Shown piece by piece: positions 55,143 to 63,861 of a DNA stretch of 64,000 bases. The stretch is from Haloglycomyces albus DSM 45210 (GTDB lineage Bacteria > Actinomycetota > Actinomycetes > Mycobacteriales > Micromonosporaceae), in the NCBI RefSeq assembly GCF_000527155.1, contig NZ_AZUQ01000001.1, positions 3,299,889 to 3,363,888 of the forward strand, written 5' to 3'. Below the pieces are notes generated by a model. That model saw only the letters and a list, made by a program, of their open reading frames with translations. It did not search any database and was not told where the DNA came from. The translations under genes and the position numbers were made by a program. Positions within the stretch are counted from its first letter, which is position 1; each line of letters starts with the position of its first letter.

Positions 55143-55934
55143 CTAGGACGACTCGGGGTTGGCGGTGGGCGCTTTGCCTGTTTCGGCGACTTCGGTGGCC
55201 GCTCGCTGGAAGGCGTCCATGGCCACCGTGGACAGGGCTCCTCCGAGCGATACTCTGTGGACTCCCAGGTCGAACAGTTCGCGGGCGCTGAGGTTGTTGC
55301 CCACGCCGAGTAGGGCGTTGACCGGTACGTCGACCGCTTGGCAGACGGTTCGCACGGCGTCGGCGTTCGGCAACCCGGGAGCATATACGACGTGAGCTCC
55401 CGCGGAGGCGTAGGCTTGCAGTCGTTTCACCGTGTCGGCGAGGTCGTTTTCGTCGCAGAGGAAGTTTTCCGCGCGTGCCGTCACGGTGAAGGGAAAGTTC
55501 AGCTCCGCTACGGCTTCCAGGGCGGCTCTGATGCGGTCGATCGCTTCTTCCAACGGCCGGATCGGTGCGGACGGGTCGCCGGTGGAGTCTTCTATGGAGC
55601 AACCGACCACGCCGGTCGTCGCCAGGGTTGCCACATTGGTTCGCACGTCGGCGGCGGTGGTTCCGAAACCGTCTTCGAAGTCGACTGAGACGGGGAGGTC
55701 GGTTGCCGCGGCGATCTCGGTCGCGTTGCGCAAACAGTGGTCGACGGTCACGCCTTCTCTATCGTTGACGCCCAGTGAGGCGGCGAGTCCGCTGCTGGTG
55801 GTGGCGAGCGCGGGGTAATCGAGTGAGGCCAGTATCCGTGCGGTACCCGCGTCGTGTGGATTAGGGATAAGGAACGGGTCGGATTGGGTGTGCAGGCGTC
55901 GAAACGCTTCGGCTTTGGCGGTGATGTTGTCCAT
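55143..55934 (-). CDS. Isocitrate lyase/PEP mutase-family protein
   Basis: The 263-aa TIM-barrel has the family pattern FLIPNPHDAGTARILASL, ALATTSSGLAASLG, PVSVDFEDGFG (metal-binding Asp/Glu), GCSIEDSTGDP and FTVTARAENFL. The KKCGH active-site motif of isocitrate lyase is absent, so it is more likely an oxaloacetate-type hydrolase or carboxy-PEP mutase-like enzyme. The ATG at 55934 follows GGGGAGAG; upstream frame is not conserved. No phosphonate genes are nearby. Confidence 0.85.
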   Translation of the reverse strand: MDNITAKAEAFRRLHTQSDPFLIPNPHDAGTARILASLDYPALATTSSGLAASLGVNDREGVTVDHCLRNATEIAAATDLPVSVDFEDGFGTTAADVRTNVATLATTGVVGCSIEDSTGDPSAPIRPLEEAIDRIRAALEAVAELNFPFTVTARAENFLCDENDLADTVKRLQAYASAGAHVVYAPGLPNADAVRTVCQAVDVPVNALLGVGNNLSARELFDLGVHRVSLGGALSTVAMDAFQRAATEVAETGKAPTANPESS

Positions 55935-56067
55935 ATTGCTCTCCCCTGGTCGGGTACAAATCGATCGCTTGGGCGTACCTGTCATCATGTCAGTGGTTCT
56001 CCTTGGCCCGCACGGGAGCCCGTGTGGGTTGCCGCTCGGAGGCGTTCCTGTGGAGATGGCGGCGGTT

Positions 56068-56947
56068 TCAGTGTGATCGGTTACCGCGTTGACGTATCGA
56101 TTCGTAGAGCAGAATCGAAGCGGCATTCGATACGTTCAGCGATGAGGCGGCGCCGCCGATGGGAATGCGGACGGTCTGATCGACCGTTTCGTGCCAGGAT
56201 CGTGACATTCCAACGGTTTCGTTTCCCACCACCAGTAGGGTGGGCCCGGAAAAATCGTGATCTGAGAGGTCCACGGTGGCGGTCTCGTCCGCTCCCACCG
56301 TGGTGATCGGTCCACGGTTCGGAGACGCGGAGCGTGCCCAGTCGGTGATTTTCTCCGTTGTCAATCCGCCGATGACCGGGACGGCGAACACCGATCCGGT
56401 TGAGGCTCGCACGGTTTTCGGGTCGAAGGGGTCGGTCGCGTGCCCGGTCACCATCACTACGTCAGCCGAGAACGCGTCGGCGGATCGAATGATCGGAGAT
56501 TCGTAGTGCGCAGACCCCTGGCTTTAGCCGTGGGGAGGAGGTCAAGGTTCCCAGATTTCCCGGGCTGGAAGGGCGATCGAGTACGATCCCCAGGAAGTTC
56601 GCATTCGGTTCCAGGCCGTCCAGGCGGGGGTGTCGCTGTTCGACCACGGCCAGGAGTTCTGGAACGTCCTCGGTTTTCTCACCCAGGTCGGCCATGAGGT
56701 GCCCCGTGACGTCGAAGACCTCCGCCGAGGTCGATTCGCGCAGTGCAGTGGCCCACCGGGACAGGCGGGAATCCATATTGAACAGTAGTGACCGTATGGT
56801 CCACCCTTGTTCCATTGCCAGGCTGATGGGACGGACTCCCTGCACCAACAGCTGTCCCAAGCGGTTTCGTTTCTTACGATTCGTCAGCAGCGCCTGCCAC
56901 TGCTGGAACTGAGCATTTCGTACTGTGACCTTTTTTGTTCGTGGCAT
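56068..56947 (-). pseudogene. SpoU-type RNA 2'-O-methyltransferase gene disrupted by a 52-bp insertion
   Basis: The N-terminal half (56462-56947) reads TVRNAQFQQWQALLTNRKKRNR to LGIVLDRPSSPGNLGT and then runs out of frame to a stop. The C-terminal half (from about 56490 down) reads IIRSADAFSADVVMVTGHATDP to IPIGGAASSLNVSNAASILLYE, with the SpoU motifs VGNETVGMS and NVSNAAS. Removing 56494-56545 joins GNLGT directly to IIRSADAF in frame. The ATG at 56947 has AGGAAG upstream. The gene is probably inactive, unless a fragment keeps a function. Confidence 0.88.
56494..56545 (+). mobile_element. 52-bp relic resembling an IS200/IS605-family right end
   Basis: On the plus strand the insert ends with an imperfect hairpin, CCCCTGGC-TTTA-GCCGTGGGG, followed by AGGAGGTCAA. 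This is the shape of right ends of IS200/IS605 (tnpB/OrfB-bearing) elements, typically a bulged GC hairpin with TTTA or TTCA loop followed by GGAGGATGTCAA. There is no target duplication, as expected for this family. No transposase remains. It inactivates the SpoU gene. Confidence 0.7.
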
Positions 56948-57294
56948 GGCTTCCTGCTTGTTGATGGGATGCGGAGACAGCATGATGGTAAGCGAACGGT
57001 GGGCGTCACTCCGTCCCGGCGGGGAGGTCGACTGTCCGTAATGCCCTTCACCTGCATATATACCTCAATTCGACTTCAGTGATCAATGATCACCGACCCC
57101 CGTCACGAACAGAAACGACGTACGGTAAAGTCCCCTTCCATCACCTGTCCGCGTTCAGACGGCACCTCAGGTGTGAGGTAAGGGCTCCTTACCCGCGAAC
57201 GACGGAATTTCTTAGGCGTTCTCCTCATGTCGCCATACCGGCCTTAGCTCCATGCTTGGTGTATAGCAAACAACGCCGATCCTTTGGAGCTACA
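56948..57294. other. Intergenic region with two mutually exclusive hairpins
   Basis: No supported gene. At 57164-57179 ACCTCA-GGTG-TGAGGT forms a hairpin; at 57177-57193 GGTAAGG-GCT-CCTTACC forms a second, perfect 7-bp hairpin. They share bases 57177-57179, so only one can form fully at a time. They lie about 100 bp before the small gene at 57295 and could act as a leader switch; this is inference. Confidence 0.5.
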
Positions 57295-57492
57295 ATGATC
57301 AACCCGGAAAAGACCGTCATCGACGCCCACCGTTCTGAACTCATCGCCGACGCCGCCCATGAGCGCCTCGTACGCTGCCTCAACTCTCAGGAACGCGCCA
57401 ACCGTGGCCGCCTGAACGGTCGTTCGCTGCTGGGACGTTTGAACACCCGATTGATGGGATTGTCGCACTCCAACGAGTGCTCGATGCGTTAA
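57295..57492 (+). CDS. Small basic protein upstream of the LuxR regulator
   Basis: The 65-aa product (MINPEKTVIDAHRSELIADA ... RANRGRLNGRSLLGRLNTRLM) is helical and basic with no membrane segment. GGAG lies 7 nt before the ATG. The frame extends upstream but that part looks non-coding. It ends about 30 bp before the LuxR ATG on the same strand. I do not recognise a family; a role with the regulator is only suggested by position. Confidence 0.5.
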   Translation: MINPEKTVIDAHRSELIADAAHERLVRCLNSQERANRGRLNGRSLLGRLNTRLMGLSHSNECSMR

Positions 57493-57521
57493 ACCCGGTC
57501 GGCTCGGAGGTACGTGGCATC

Positions 57522-60500
57522 ATGGAAGCCATGAACCGCCTCCCGTCTACTGCCCTCCCGTTGTTCTCCCGCGAGACAGAACTCAACGAGCTGCTCGCTT
57601 CGTACCGTGATGCTTGTTCCGGGGTCCCCTCAGCGGTCTTTCTCATGGGGGATGCCGGAGTCGGTAAGAGTCGCCTCCTGCACGAATTCATCGCCCAGGT
57701 ATCCGACGAAGCCACCGTGGCCTTGGGGCACTGCCTGGATACGGCGGCCGGTTCACTCCCCTATCTTCCCTTCTCCCAAGCGCTCCGTAGCCTGACGCCA
57801 CATCTTCCCGACATGTCGGCCCACTACCCGCAATGGGGCGTATTCGCCGGAACGGGAAACGTCTCGGGAAACGACCTCGATCGACTGCAGCTGTTCGAGT
57901 CGGTGTCAAGCGTCGTGAATTCCATTTCCCAGGACAGACCGCTCGTCATCGCGCTGGAAGACCTGCATTGGTGCGATCAATCCAGCCGCGACCTGCTGAC
58001 GTTCCTTATTTCCCGCATGACCGACCAAAAACTCCTGCTCATCGGTTCGGTGCGCGAAGAGGCCATGGGGCGCCACCACCCGTTCCGTTCCGCACTGACA
58101 GAGCTGGTCCGTATCCCGACCGTCCACCGATTGCGCCTGCTCCCCTTCGACGAACTCACCGCCATGGAGTTCGTACGGGAATTGAATTCCGATTTGACCG
58201 ACGAAAAGGTGCGAAACATCGCGCGCATCAGCGAGGGGAACGCCTACTTCGCCGAGGAACTCGCCGCCGACGGTGGGGCGCGATTGGGTTACGAACTCGC
58301 CGAAATCCTGCTGTCCCGCTTGGACGACCTCAGCGACAACACCCGTGACACGTTGCGGCTGGCTTCGGTGGTCGGCCGAACCTTCTCCTACCGCCTCCTC
58401 GCCCAGGCCGGCAATAACACGACTCGCGGTTTGAACGTCGACGCCGCCTTGCGGGAAGCACTGGCCCAAGGCGTGATCGTGCGAAGCGACATGGATCGAT
58501 ATTCATTTCGCCACGCGTTGAGCAAGGAGGCGATCTACGCCGACCTCCTCCCGGGAGAACGAGTACAGTTCCATCGCCTGCTCGCGGAGGTCCTGTTGGC
58601 CGAAGGCGATTCGACTCGGGTCGCCGAGCTGGCACACCACGCGTATGCGGCCGGGGATTCCGTCTCGGCACTACACGCTTCGGTCCAAGCGGCGAACGTA
58701 GCACGTGAAGTCGCGGCTCCGGCCGAAGAACTTCTACATTTGAAACGAGCCCTGGAGTTGCTCAGCCAGGTGAAGGGGACCGACTGGCCCGACGAGATCA
58801 GCGAATACCGGCTCACGGTCCGATCGGCGAACGCGGCCGCCGCAGCCGGCCTGCACAAACAGGCGATGTCATTCGGAGCCGCCGTGGTGTCACTGGTTTC
58901 CGACGCCTCCCCGAACGTGCGGGCGGAAGCGCTGTATCACCATGCGATGTACTGCAGCTACCAGCGTCTCAAGCCCGTTCAGGCGGAACGCGCCATGAAT
59001 GAAGCCTGGGACCTTCTCACCGAGCAGGGCCCTGCAGAAATACGCGTGTTGGTTCTCTCCGGGCTGGCACGAGTCGCCATGCAACGCTCGCAACGCGAGG
59101 CGGCCATTCGTTGGGCTCAAGCGGCCATCGAGGAGGCCGAGGAGATAGGGGCGGTCAAAGCCTATCCCTGTGCCCGCGCGGACGCCTTGATTACCCTGGC
59201 CATCAACGAAGATCGCCCGGAAGGGAGACTCGACACCACCCACGATCGCCTCCAAACCGCGCTGTCGGCGGTGGAGGGCTTGGACTGTCCCGAAACCCAA
59301 CTACGCGCTCGATATCACATCGGGTTGACCTACATGGAAACAGCGGATCTGGAAGCCGCCCGGCAATCGTTCGAGGACGGGGCCCGCATCGCCGCGACGA
59401 ACGGGCTGACGTGCAGTGCGTACGGATTGGAATTGGGCGTTCGTCGGGTCATGGTCGATTTCATGCTGGGCAATTGGGATCGCGCCGAAGACGTCGCGCA
59501 CATGGCCGGTGGAGTCATGCCGACCCTGGCCATGGCGCGCGTCAGCGCGGCCGCTCTGCTTCTGGAAGTGGCGCGCGGACGGTTCGCTTCGGCGAAACGC
59601 CGCTGCGAATACCTGTGGGACCGCTGGCCCGACGTCCCACAGATCACCGCATTCGTTGGAATCTCCACCTCCGAGACACACCGATTCGAAGGACGCTACG
59701 AGCAGGCGGTCTCCACCTCGATCCAAGCCATCGAGCGCCTCCTGTCAGGATCCGGCTATCACATGTCGGTCCTCTCCATGGCCGCCGTCGGACTGGGTGC
59801 CTTGGCCGACGCGGCCGAGCGTACGGACATGCCGGACGACGACGTCGCGCGGTCGCGCCGCCTTCTGGCGAACTTCATCGACCGCTGCTTCGATTCGGGC
59901 GCGCCGCTCATGGGAAGTCTGGGCCCGGAAGGACAGGCGTGGCTGGCACAGTGCCGGGCGGAGGAAGCCCGCGTCCAAGGCCGCGACTCCCCTGAACTGT
60001 GGCAGCACACCGTGCATGCCTTCGACCACGGAGAACCCTATCGCCGGGCCTACGCACAATGGCGCTACGCTGAGGCCCTGATCGCGCAAGACCGTTCCCG
60101 AGCAGGAAAACTCGCCTACACCGCACGTGGTACCGCCGAACGTTTGGGGGCGAATCCGCTTCTCAGGCAGATCGACGACTTCATCGAACGGGCAGGATTC
60201 GACGCACGTTCAACCGCACCGACGCCTCTCACTCCGCGAGAGTCGGACGTGGTGCGGCTGGTCGCACAGGGACTGACCAACCGAGGCGTCGGCGCCGAGT
60301 TGTACATCAGCGAAAAAACCGTCAGCGTGCACCTGTCACGGGCCATGGCCAAATTGGGAGCCGCCAATCGAGCGCAGGCGGTGGCAGCGGCACAACGCAA
60401 GGGCCTACTACCGTCTTTAGGCGAGGGTACTCCGTCCGTCGTCGAGGCGGAAACTACTGACCCGCGAAACCCAGAGCGGCGTAACCGGCAAAGGCCTCGT

Positions 60501-60665
60501 CTACATCGGTGTGGTCGATACCGTAACGCTCCAAATGATATTCGTGCTTACGTCGCAAACCTGGAGCCGACAGCACGTCCGCGAGATTGTCGTTGTCGGT
60601 CGCCGACCACGGCATGTCGAGTTGCCGGAAAATCTCCGGCAACTGGCGATGCGGGTCGGCGGTGA
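57522..60665 (+). CDS. LAL-type LuxR-family transcriptional regulator (ATPase)
   Basis: About 1047 aa. It has an N-terminal AAA/NACHT-like ATPase (Walker A FLMGDAGVGKSRLLHEF, Walker B LVIALEDLHWCDQSS), a long TPR-like helical middle and a LuxR helix-turn-helix at about residues 900-960 (LTPRESDVVRLVAQGLTNRG, YISEKTVSVHLSRAMAKLG). LAL regulators activate metabolic or secondary-metabolite genes. After the HTH a tail of about 80 Arg/Pro-rich residues runs 212 bp into the convergent sulfotransferase gene; such a tail is unusual. The start is uncertain: GGAGG lies 13 nt before the ATG. Confidence 0.9.
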   Translation: MEAMNRLPSTALPLFSRETELNELLASYRDACSGVPSAVFLMGDAGVGKSRLLHEFIAQVSDEATVALGHCLDTAAGSLPYLPFSQALRSLTPHLPDMSAHYPQWGVFAGTGNVSGNDLDRLQLFESVSSVVNSISQDRPLVIALEDLHWCDQSSRDLLTFLISRMTDQKLLLIGSVREEAMGRHHPFRSALTELVRIPTVHRLRLLPFDELTAMEFVRELNSDLTDEKVRNIARISEGNAYFAEELAADGGARLGYELAEILLSRLDDLSDNTRDTLRLASVVGRTFSYRLLAQAGNNTTRGLNVDAALREALAQGVIVRSDMDRYSFRHALSKEAIYADLLPGERVQFHRLLAEVLLAEGDSTRVAELAHHAYAAGDSVSALHASVQAANVAREVAAPAEELLHLKRALELLSQVKGTDWPDEISEYRLTVRSANAAAAAGLHKQAMSFGAAVVSLVSDASPNVRAEALYHHAMYCSYQRLKPVQAERAMNEAWDLLTEQGPAEIRVLVLSGLARVAMQRSQREAAIRWAQAAIEEAEEIGAVKAYPCARADALITLAINEDRPEGRLDTTHDRLQTALSAVEGLDCPETQLRARYHIGLTYMETADLEAARQSFEDGARIAATNGLTCSAYGLELGVRRVMVDFMLGNWDRAEDVAHMAGGVMPTLAMARVSAAALLLEVARGRFASAKRRCEYLWDRWPDVPQITAFVGISTSETHRFEGRYEQAVSTSIQAIERLLSGSGYHMSVLSMAAVGLGALADAAERTDMPDDDVARSRRLLANFIDRCFDSGAPLMGSLGPEGQAWLAQCRAEEARVQGRDSPELWQHTVHAFDHGEPYRRAYAQWRYAEALIAQDRSRAGKLAYTARGTAERLGANPLLRQIDDFIERAGFDARSTAPTPLTPRESDVVRLVAQGLTNRGVGAELYISEKTVSVHLSRAMAKLGAANRAQAVAAAQRKGLLPSLGEGTPSVVEAETTDPRNPERRNRQRPRLHRCGRYRNAPNDIRAYVANLEPTARPRDCRCRSPTTACRVAGKSPATGDAGRR

Positions 60666-61656
60666 GCGAGTGATAGCCGATATCGATGAACTTACCGCGT
60701 GGCGCGGATGCTCGAACCCGACGCGCCGAACGGATCGCTTCGGAGAACAACTCCAACCACTCACGTCCGATCGCGTGGTTGTCCCACGTCCGATTGTGGA
60801 TGGCGGTGCCCGTTTCCACCAACGAACACCACGAGCCCATCACGGTAGCCGGATCCCGATGCGTCCACACAATATTGGCGGAATCGAATACCTTCATCAG
60901 AACGTCGAGATTGAAAAGGTGAAACGGGGCCTTCAGAATCCACCGTTTGCGGGGTTGCCGCCACTGCAACACTTGCAGGACACGTTTCAAATGTTCATAG
61001 TCACCCGTGAAGTCGTGCTGCGCCAGCCACTGGCGGTATTCGGGAAGTCGCGCGCGAGTACAGAACCCGTGATTGTGCGGCAACGCGAAAACGCACTCCT
61101 CAGGCTGTTCGGCATCCATAGGATGGATCAAATCCCACAGCGGTGACGTCTTTCCCGCCATCGTTGCCATCGTCTGGGTGGCTTTGATGCGGTCCCGTCG
61201 AGTCTTGGCGTCAATACCACCGTGGTCGGTGAACATCAATTCCCACATCAACGGCGCACGATTCCCCTCAGAACGGGTGAAGATCTTGTGCGCCAAGGTG
61301 GTGGCAGTACGAGGCAGTCCCACCACGAAAACCGGCCGTTCGATCGGCTCCCGGGCGATCTCCGGATGTTCACTGTGGAGCTTCTGCACCCGCAGGTGAT
61401 TGGTGACGCGCCTACCGAGATCGTCGAGCGTACCGCGCCAACCGATATACGACAGCTCTTCCACCTGTGAGAACAAATGCGTCAGATAACGATAGGACTC
61501 GATAAACTCGCGCTCGCGCGAGGAATCGTACCCTACGTCCTCCTCCGCCTTGGCGACCAAGCGGTCAAAGACCGCATCTGGGTTCGCCTTTTCTTTACGG
61601 ACACCTCTAGCGTTGAGCGCGTTCACAGGACTCAGCCATCGGGCTGTTCGGCGCAT
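60454..61656 (-). CDS. Sulfotransferase-family protein
   Basis: The 400-aa protein has the PAPS-binding 5'-loop VFVVGLPRTATTLAHKIF and the 3'-phosphate region NIVWTHRDPATVMGSWCSL, plus WILKAPFHLFNLDVLMKVF. This is the Sulfotransferase_3-like group, common in actinomycetes, with unknown acceptors. Its 3' end overlaps the LuxR gene tail by 212 bp on the other strand. The start at 61656 has no strong ribosome site visible to me. Confidence 0.85.
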   Translation of the reverse strand: MRRTARWLSPVNALNARGVRKEKANPDAVFDRLVAKAEEDVGYDSSREREFIESYRYLTHLFSQVEELSYIGWRGTLDDLGRRVTNHLRVQKLHSEHPEIAREPIERPVFVVGLPRTATTLAHKIFTRSEGNRAPLMWELMFTDHGGIDAKTRRDRIKATQTMATMAGKTSPLWDLIHPMDAEQPEECVFALPHNHGFCTRARLPEYRQWLAQHDFTGDYEHLKRVLQVLQWRQPRKRWILKAPFHLFNLDVLMKVFDSANIVWTHRDPATVMGSWCSLVETGTAIHNRTWDNHAIGREWLELFSEAIRSARRVRASAPRGKFIDIGYHSLTADPHRQLPEIFRQLDMPWSATDNDNLADVLSAPGLRRKHEYHLERYGIDHTDVDEAFAGYAALGFAGQ

Positions 61657-61744
61657 TGGTTCCTCCCTGGTTTCCAGTACGGTGACAGTTTTTCACATTG
61701 GAGGGAGGGTCCTGCGGCCTACCGAACAGGACACCGTGTATTCG

Positions 61745-62692
61745 TCACGTCTCCTCACCGTCGGAATCGTCACGTGCGTCGACAATGGGAACCCATCCGA
61801 GATTCACCACCGTGGACGCCTGTGGCGACGGAGGTACTGCTTCATGCGGTGATTGCGGCTCCGCTGCGACGGACGACGCGGGTGTGGACAACCGTTCCGT
61901 TCGATCACGATCGAGCGCCGTACTCATCGTCTCGGCATTGAAGGGGCCGTGCCGCACCGCCTCATCGCGCGAAACGTAACCGGTGGCGACTTCCCGGCAC
62001 AGCGCGGCAAGTTCCCCCAGATCGCGCATCTGACGACGTGCCCACCAATAATCGGCCGGTTCGCCGTGGCCGGGCACGACGACGTCCGGTTTCCAGCTCA
62101 GTAGGTATTCGCTGACTGCGGCCCACCGTTGAGGATAGGCGTCCTCAAAGGCCGGGTCGGCACCGTTCTCGAACAGGTCCCCGGCAAAGAGAACCCGGTC
62201 GTCGGGAACCTCAACCACGACGTCATTGTCGGTGTGAGCCTTGCCGACCGGTCGTAGAACCACGGTTCGGCCACCCAGATCGACGGCGGTCGGACCGGTC
62301 AGCTCGCAGTTGGGAGGCGTCAACCGTGTGGAACCGATACGACGTGCCTGGTCCGCCTTCCCCTCCAAACGATATTGCGAGGCCATGGTTTCTCGTTGTC
62401 TCCGCCCCGCCTCAAGAAAGGCGTCCACACTTCCGGACGCCCAGATCTTCGCCTCCCCAAACGCTTCGGTTCCGAACCAATGGTCGAAATGATCGTGTGT
62501 GTACACGATCTGCCAGGGCAGCGAAGTCACCGAACGGATGGCGGAGGCGAAGTCGAACCCTTGCTGAGAATCAATACCGGTGTCGATGACCAAACACGAA
62601 CGGGTGCCCTCGATCAAGCCGAGGGACAGATCGAGCGTGTCCGTTCTCCACACCCGAATGCCCGGAGACACTTCCTGCCAGCACGCTGTCAT
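61745..62692 (-). CDS. Metallo-beta-lactamase-fold hydrolase
   Basis: The 315-aa protein has the zinc-binding IVYTHDHFDHWFGTEAF (HxHxDH), KAHTDNDVVVEVPDDRVLFAGDLFENG (third His and bridging Asp) and VVPGHGEPADYWWARRQM. The SLGLIEGTRSCLVIDTGID start is typical for the family. Substrate unknown. About 75 C-terminal residues (ERLSTPASSVAAEPQSPHEA) are low-complexity and outside the fold. It starts 50 bp after the azlD stop. Confidence 0.88.
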   Translation of the reverse strand: MTACWQEVSPGIRVWRTDTLDLSLGLIEGTRSCLVIDTGIDSQQGFDFASAIRSVTSLPWQIVYTHDHFDHWFGTEAFGEAKIWASGSVDAFLEAGRRQRETMASQYRLEGKADQARRIGSTRLTPPNCELTGPTAVDLGGRTVVLRPVGKAHTDNDVVVEVPDDRVLFAGDLFENGADPAFEDAYPQRWAAVSEYLLSWKPDVVVPGHGEPADYWWARRQMRDLGELAALCREVATGYVSRDEAVRHGPFNAETMSTALDRDRTERLSTPASSVAAEPQSPHEAVPPSPQASTVVNLGWVPIVDARDDSDGEET

Positions 62693-62741
62693 GAATTTAT
62701 TCTAGTCCAGGCGACACCACTGCCGCCCACCTCAACACCGG

Positions 62742-63047
62742 TTACGCTCCCAGCTGCCGCAGCACTGCCGTCACGGTGGCGGCGATGAGGATGACGAGCG
62801 CGAAGGGCGCCCGGAACCATGCGGCTATGCCACCTGCGATGACGCCGATGGGAAGAGCCCAACCGGCGAAGTCTCCGTCCTTGAACACCACTGACAGCAC
62901 CACCAGCGCCGCGATGACGACGGTGGCGGCGACCTTCAGGAGGTTCTCGGTGCGCTCGTTCATCGTCAATCGATCGCGCAGAAGGGACCCGGAGGCTTTC
63001 AGGGCGAGGGTTCCGGCCGCGAATACCGCGATGGCAAGGATGATCAT
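62742..63047 (-). CDS. azlD: AzlD-type branched-chain amino-acid exporter small subunit
   Basis: The 101-aa protein has four hydrophobic segments (ILAIAVFAAGTLALKASGSL, VAATVVIAALVVLSVVF, WALPIGVIAGGIAAWF, FALVILIAATVTAVL) as in AzlD/BrnE. It works with AzlC to export branched-chain amino acids. Its start overlaps the azlC stop by 4 bp. Confidence 0.88.
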   Translation of the reverse strand: MIILAIAVFAAGTLALKASGSLLRDRLTMNERTENLLKVAATVVIAALVVLSVVFKDGDFAGWALPIGVIAGGIAAWFRAPFALVILIAATVTAVLRQLGA

Positions 63048-63733
63048 GAACGTTGCGCCTCTTTCGAACTCGTCGTATCGGCCCGGTTGAGAACCGGCAC
63101 CAACGCGACACCGGACAATGCGAGCAGCACCGGAATACCGTCCGGTAGGAACGGAGTGGCGGCCAGAGCGACACTCACTCCCGCCACAACGGCGAGCAAG
63201 GTCACCTTGTTCTTAAGATTGGGAAGTATCAACGCGAGCAGCGCCGCCGGCATGGCCGCATCCAACCCCAGTACATCGGGATCGGTGACCAGCCGTCCCC
63301 CGAACGCGCCCATGGCCGTGCCTATTACCCAGGAAAAATAGAATGAGATTCCGAGGGTCCAGAAACCGGCCCGGGCACGTTGTGGGTCTTTGGTATTCAG
63401 CGCATAAGCGGTTGACTCGTCAATGAGGAGATGAGTCCCCAGCAGGGTCCGCCAGAGCCCGCGCTTCCAGAATAGGTGTCCAATCGCGAGTCCATAGGGG
63501 AAATGACGGGTGTTGAGAATCAATCCGGTCACGACGGCGACGACGAGACTCCCGCTCGTGGCGATCGAGACCATGGCGAACTGACTGGCTCCAGCGAAGA
63601 CGGTGAGACTCATGAAGACCGCCTCAAACCAGGTGAAGCCGCTTGTGGTGGCGATGGCTCCAAAGGAGACACCAATGATTCCCGCGCCCAAGACGAGTGG
63701 AATGATCTGCTGAAAGATGGAGCGGTTGAACAC
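63044..63733 (-). CDS. azlC: AzlC-type branched-chain amino-acid exporter large subunit
   Basis: The 229-aa polytopic protein has the AzlC pattern: PLVLGAGIIGVSFGAIATTSG, LTVFAGASQFAMVSI, LILNTRHFPYGLAIG, THLLIDESTAYAL and a C-terminal hydrophobic tail (PVLLALSGVALVPVLNRA). It forms the BrnF-like half of a branched-chain amino-acid exporter with AzlD, which follows directly. No Lrp regulator gene is adjacent. Confidence 0.9.
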   Translation of the reverse strand: MFNRSIFQQIIPLVLGAGIIGVSFGAIATTSGFTWFEAVFMSLTVFAGASQFAMVSIATSGSLVVAVVTGLILNTRHFPYGLAIGHLFWKRGLWRTLLGTHLLIDESTAYALNTKDPQRARAGFWTLGISFYFSWVIGTAMGAFGGRLVTDPDVLGLDAAMPAALLALILPNLKNKVTLLAVVAGVSVALAATPFLPDGIPVLLALSGVALVPVLNRADTTSSKEAQRS

Positions 63734-63780
63734 CCCTCGAGTCTATGCGGCTCGCTGGAGATTGACTACCGAGAACAACG

Positions 63781-63815
63781 CTGCCGGGTAGGACTCACAC
63801 GTTCCTACCCGGCAG
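63781..63815 (-). terminator. Terminator downstream of glnA
   Basis: A perfect 13-bp stem (CTGCCGGGTAGGA / TCCTACCCGGCAG) with a 9-nt loop lies 46 bp beyond the glnA stop and upstream of azlC. It separates the two transcription units. No clear T-run. Confidence 0.8.
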
Positions 63816-63861
63816 GTGAACCATTCAGTTGACAATCGCGAGCGCGACTCAGTCTAGCGTC

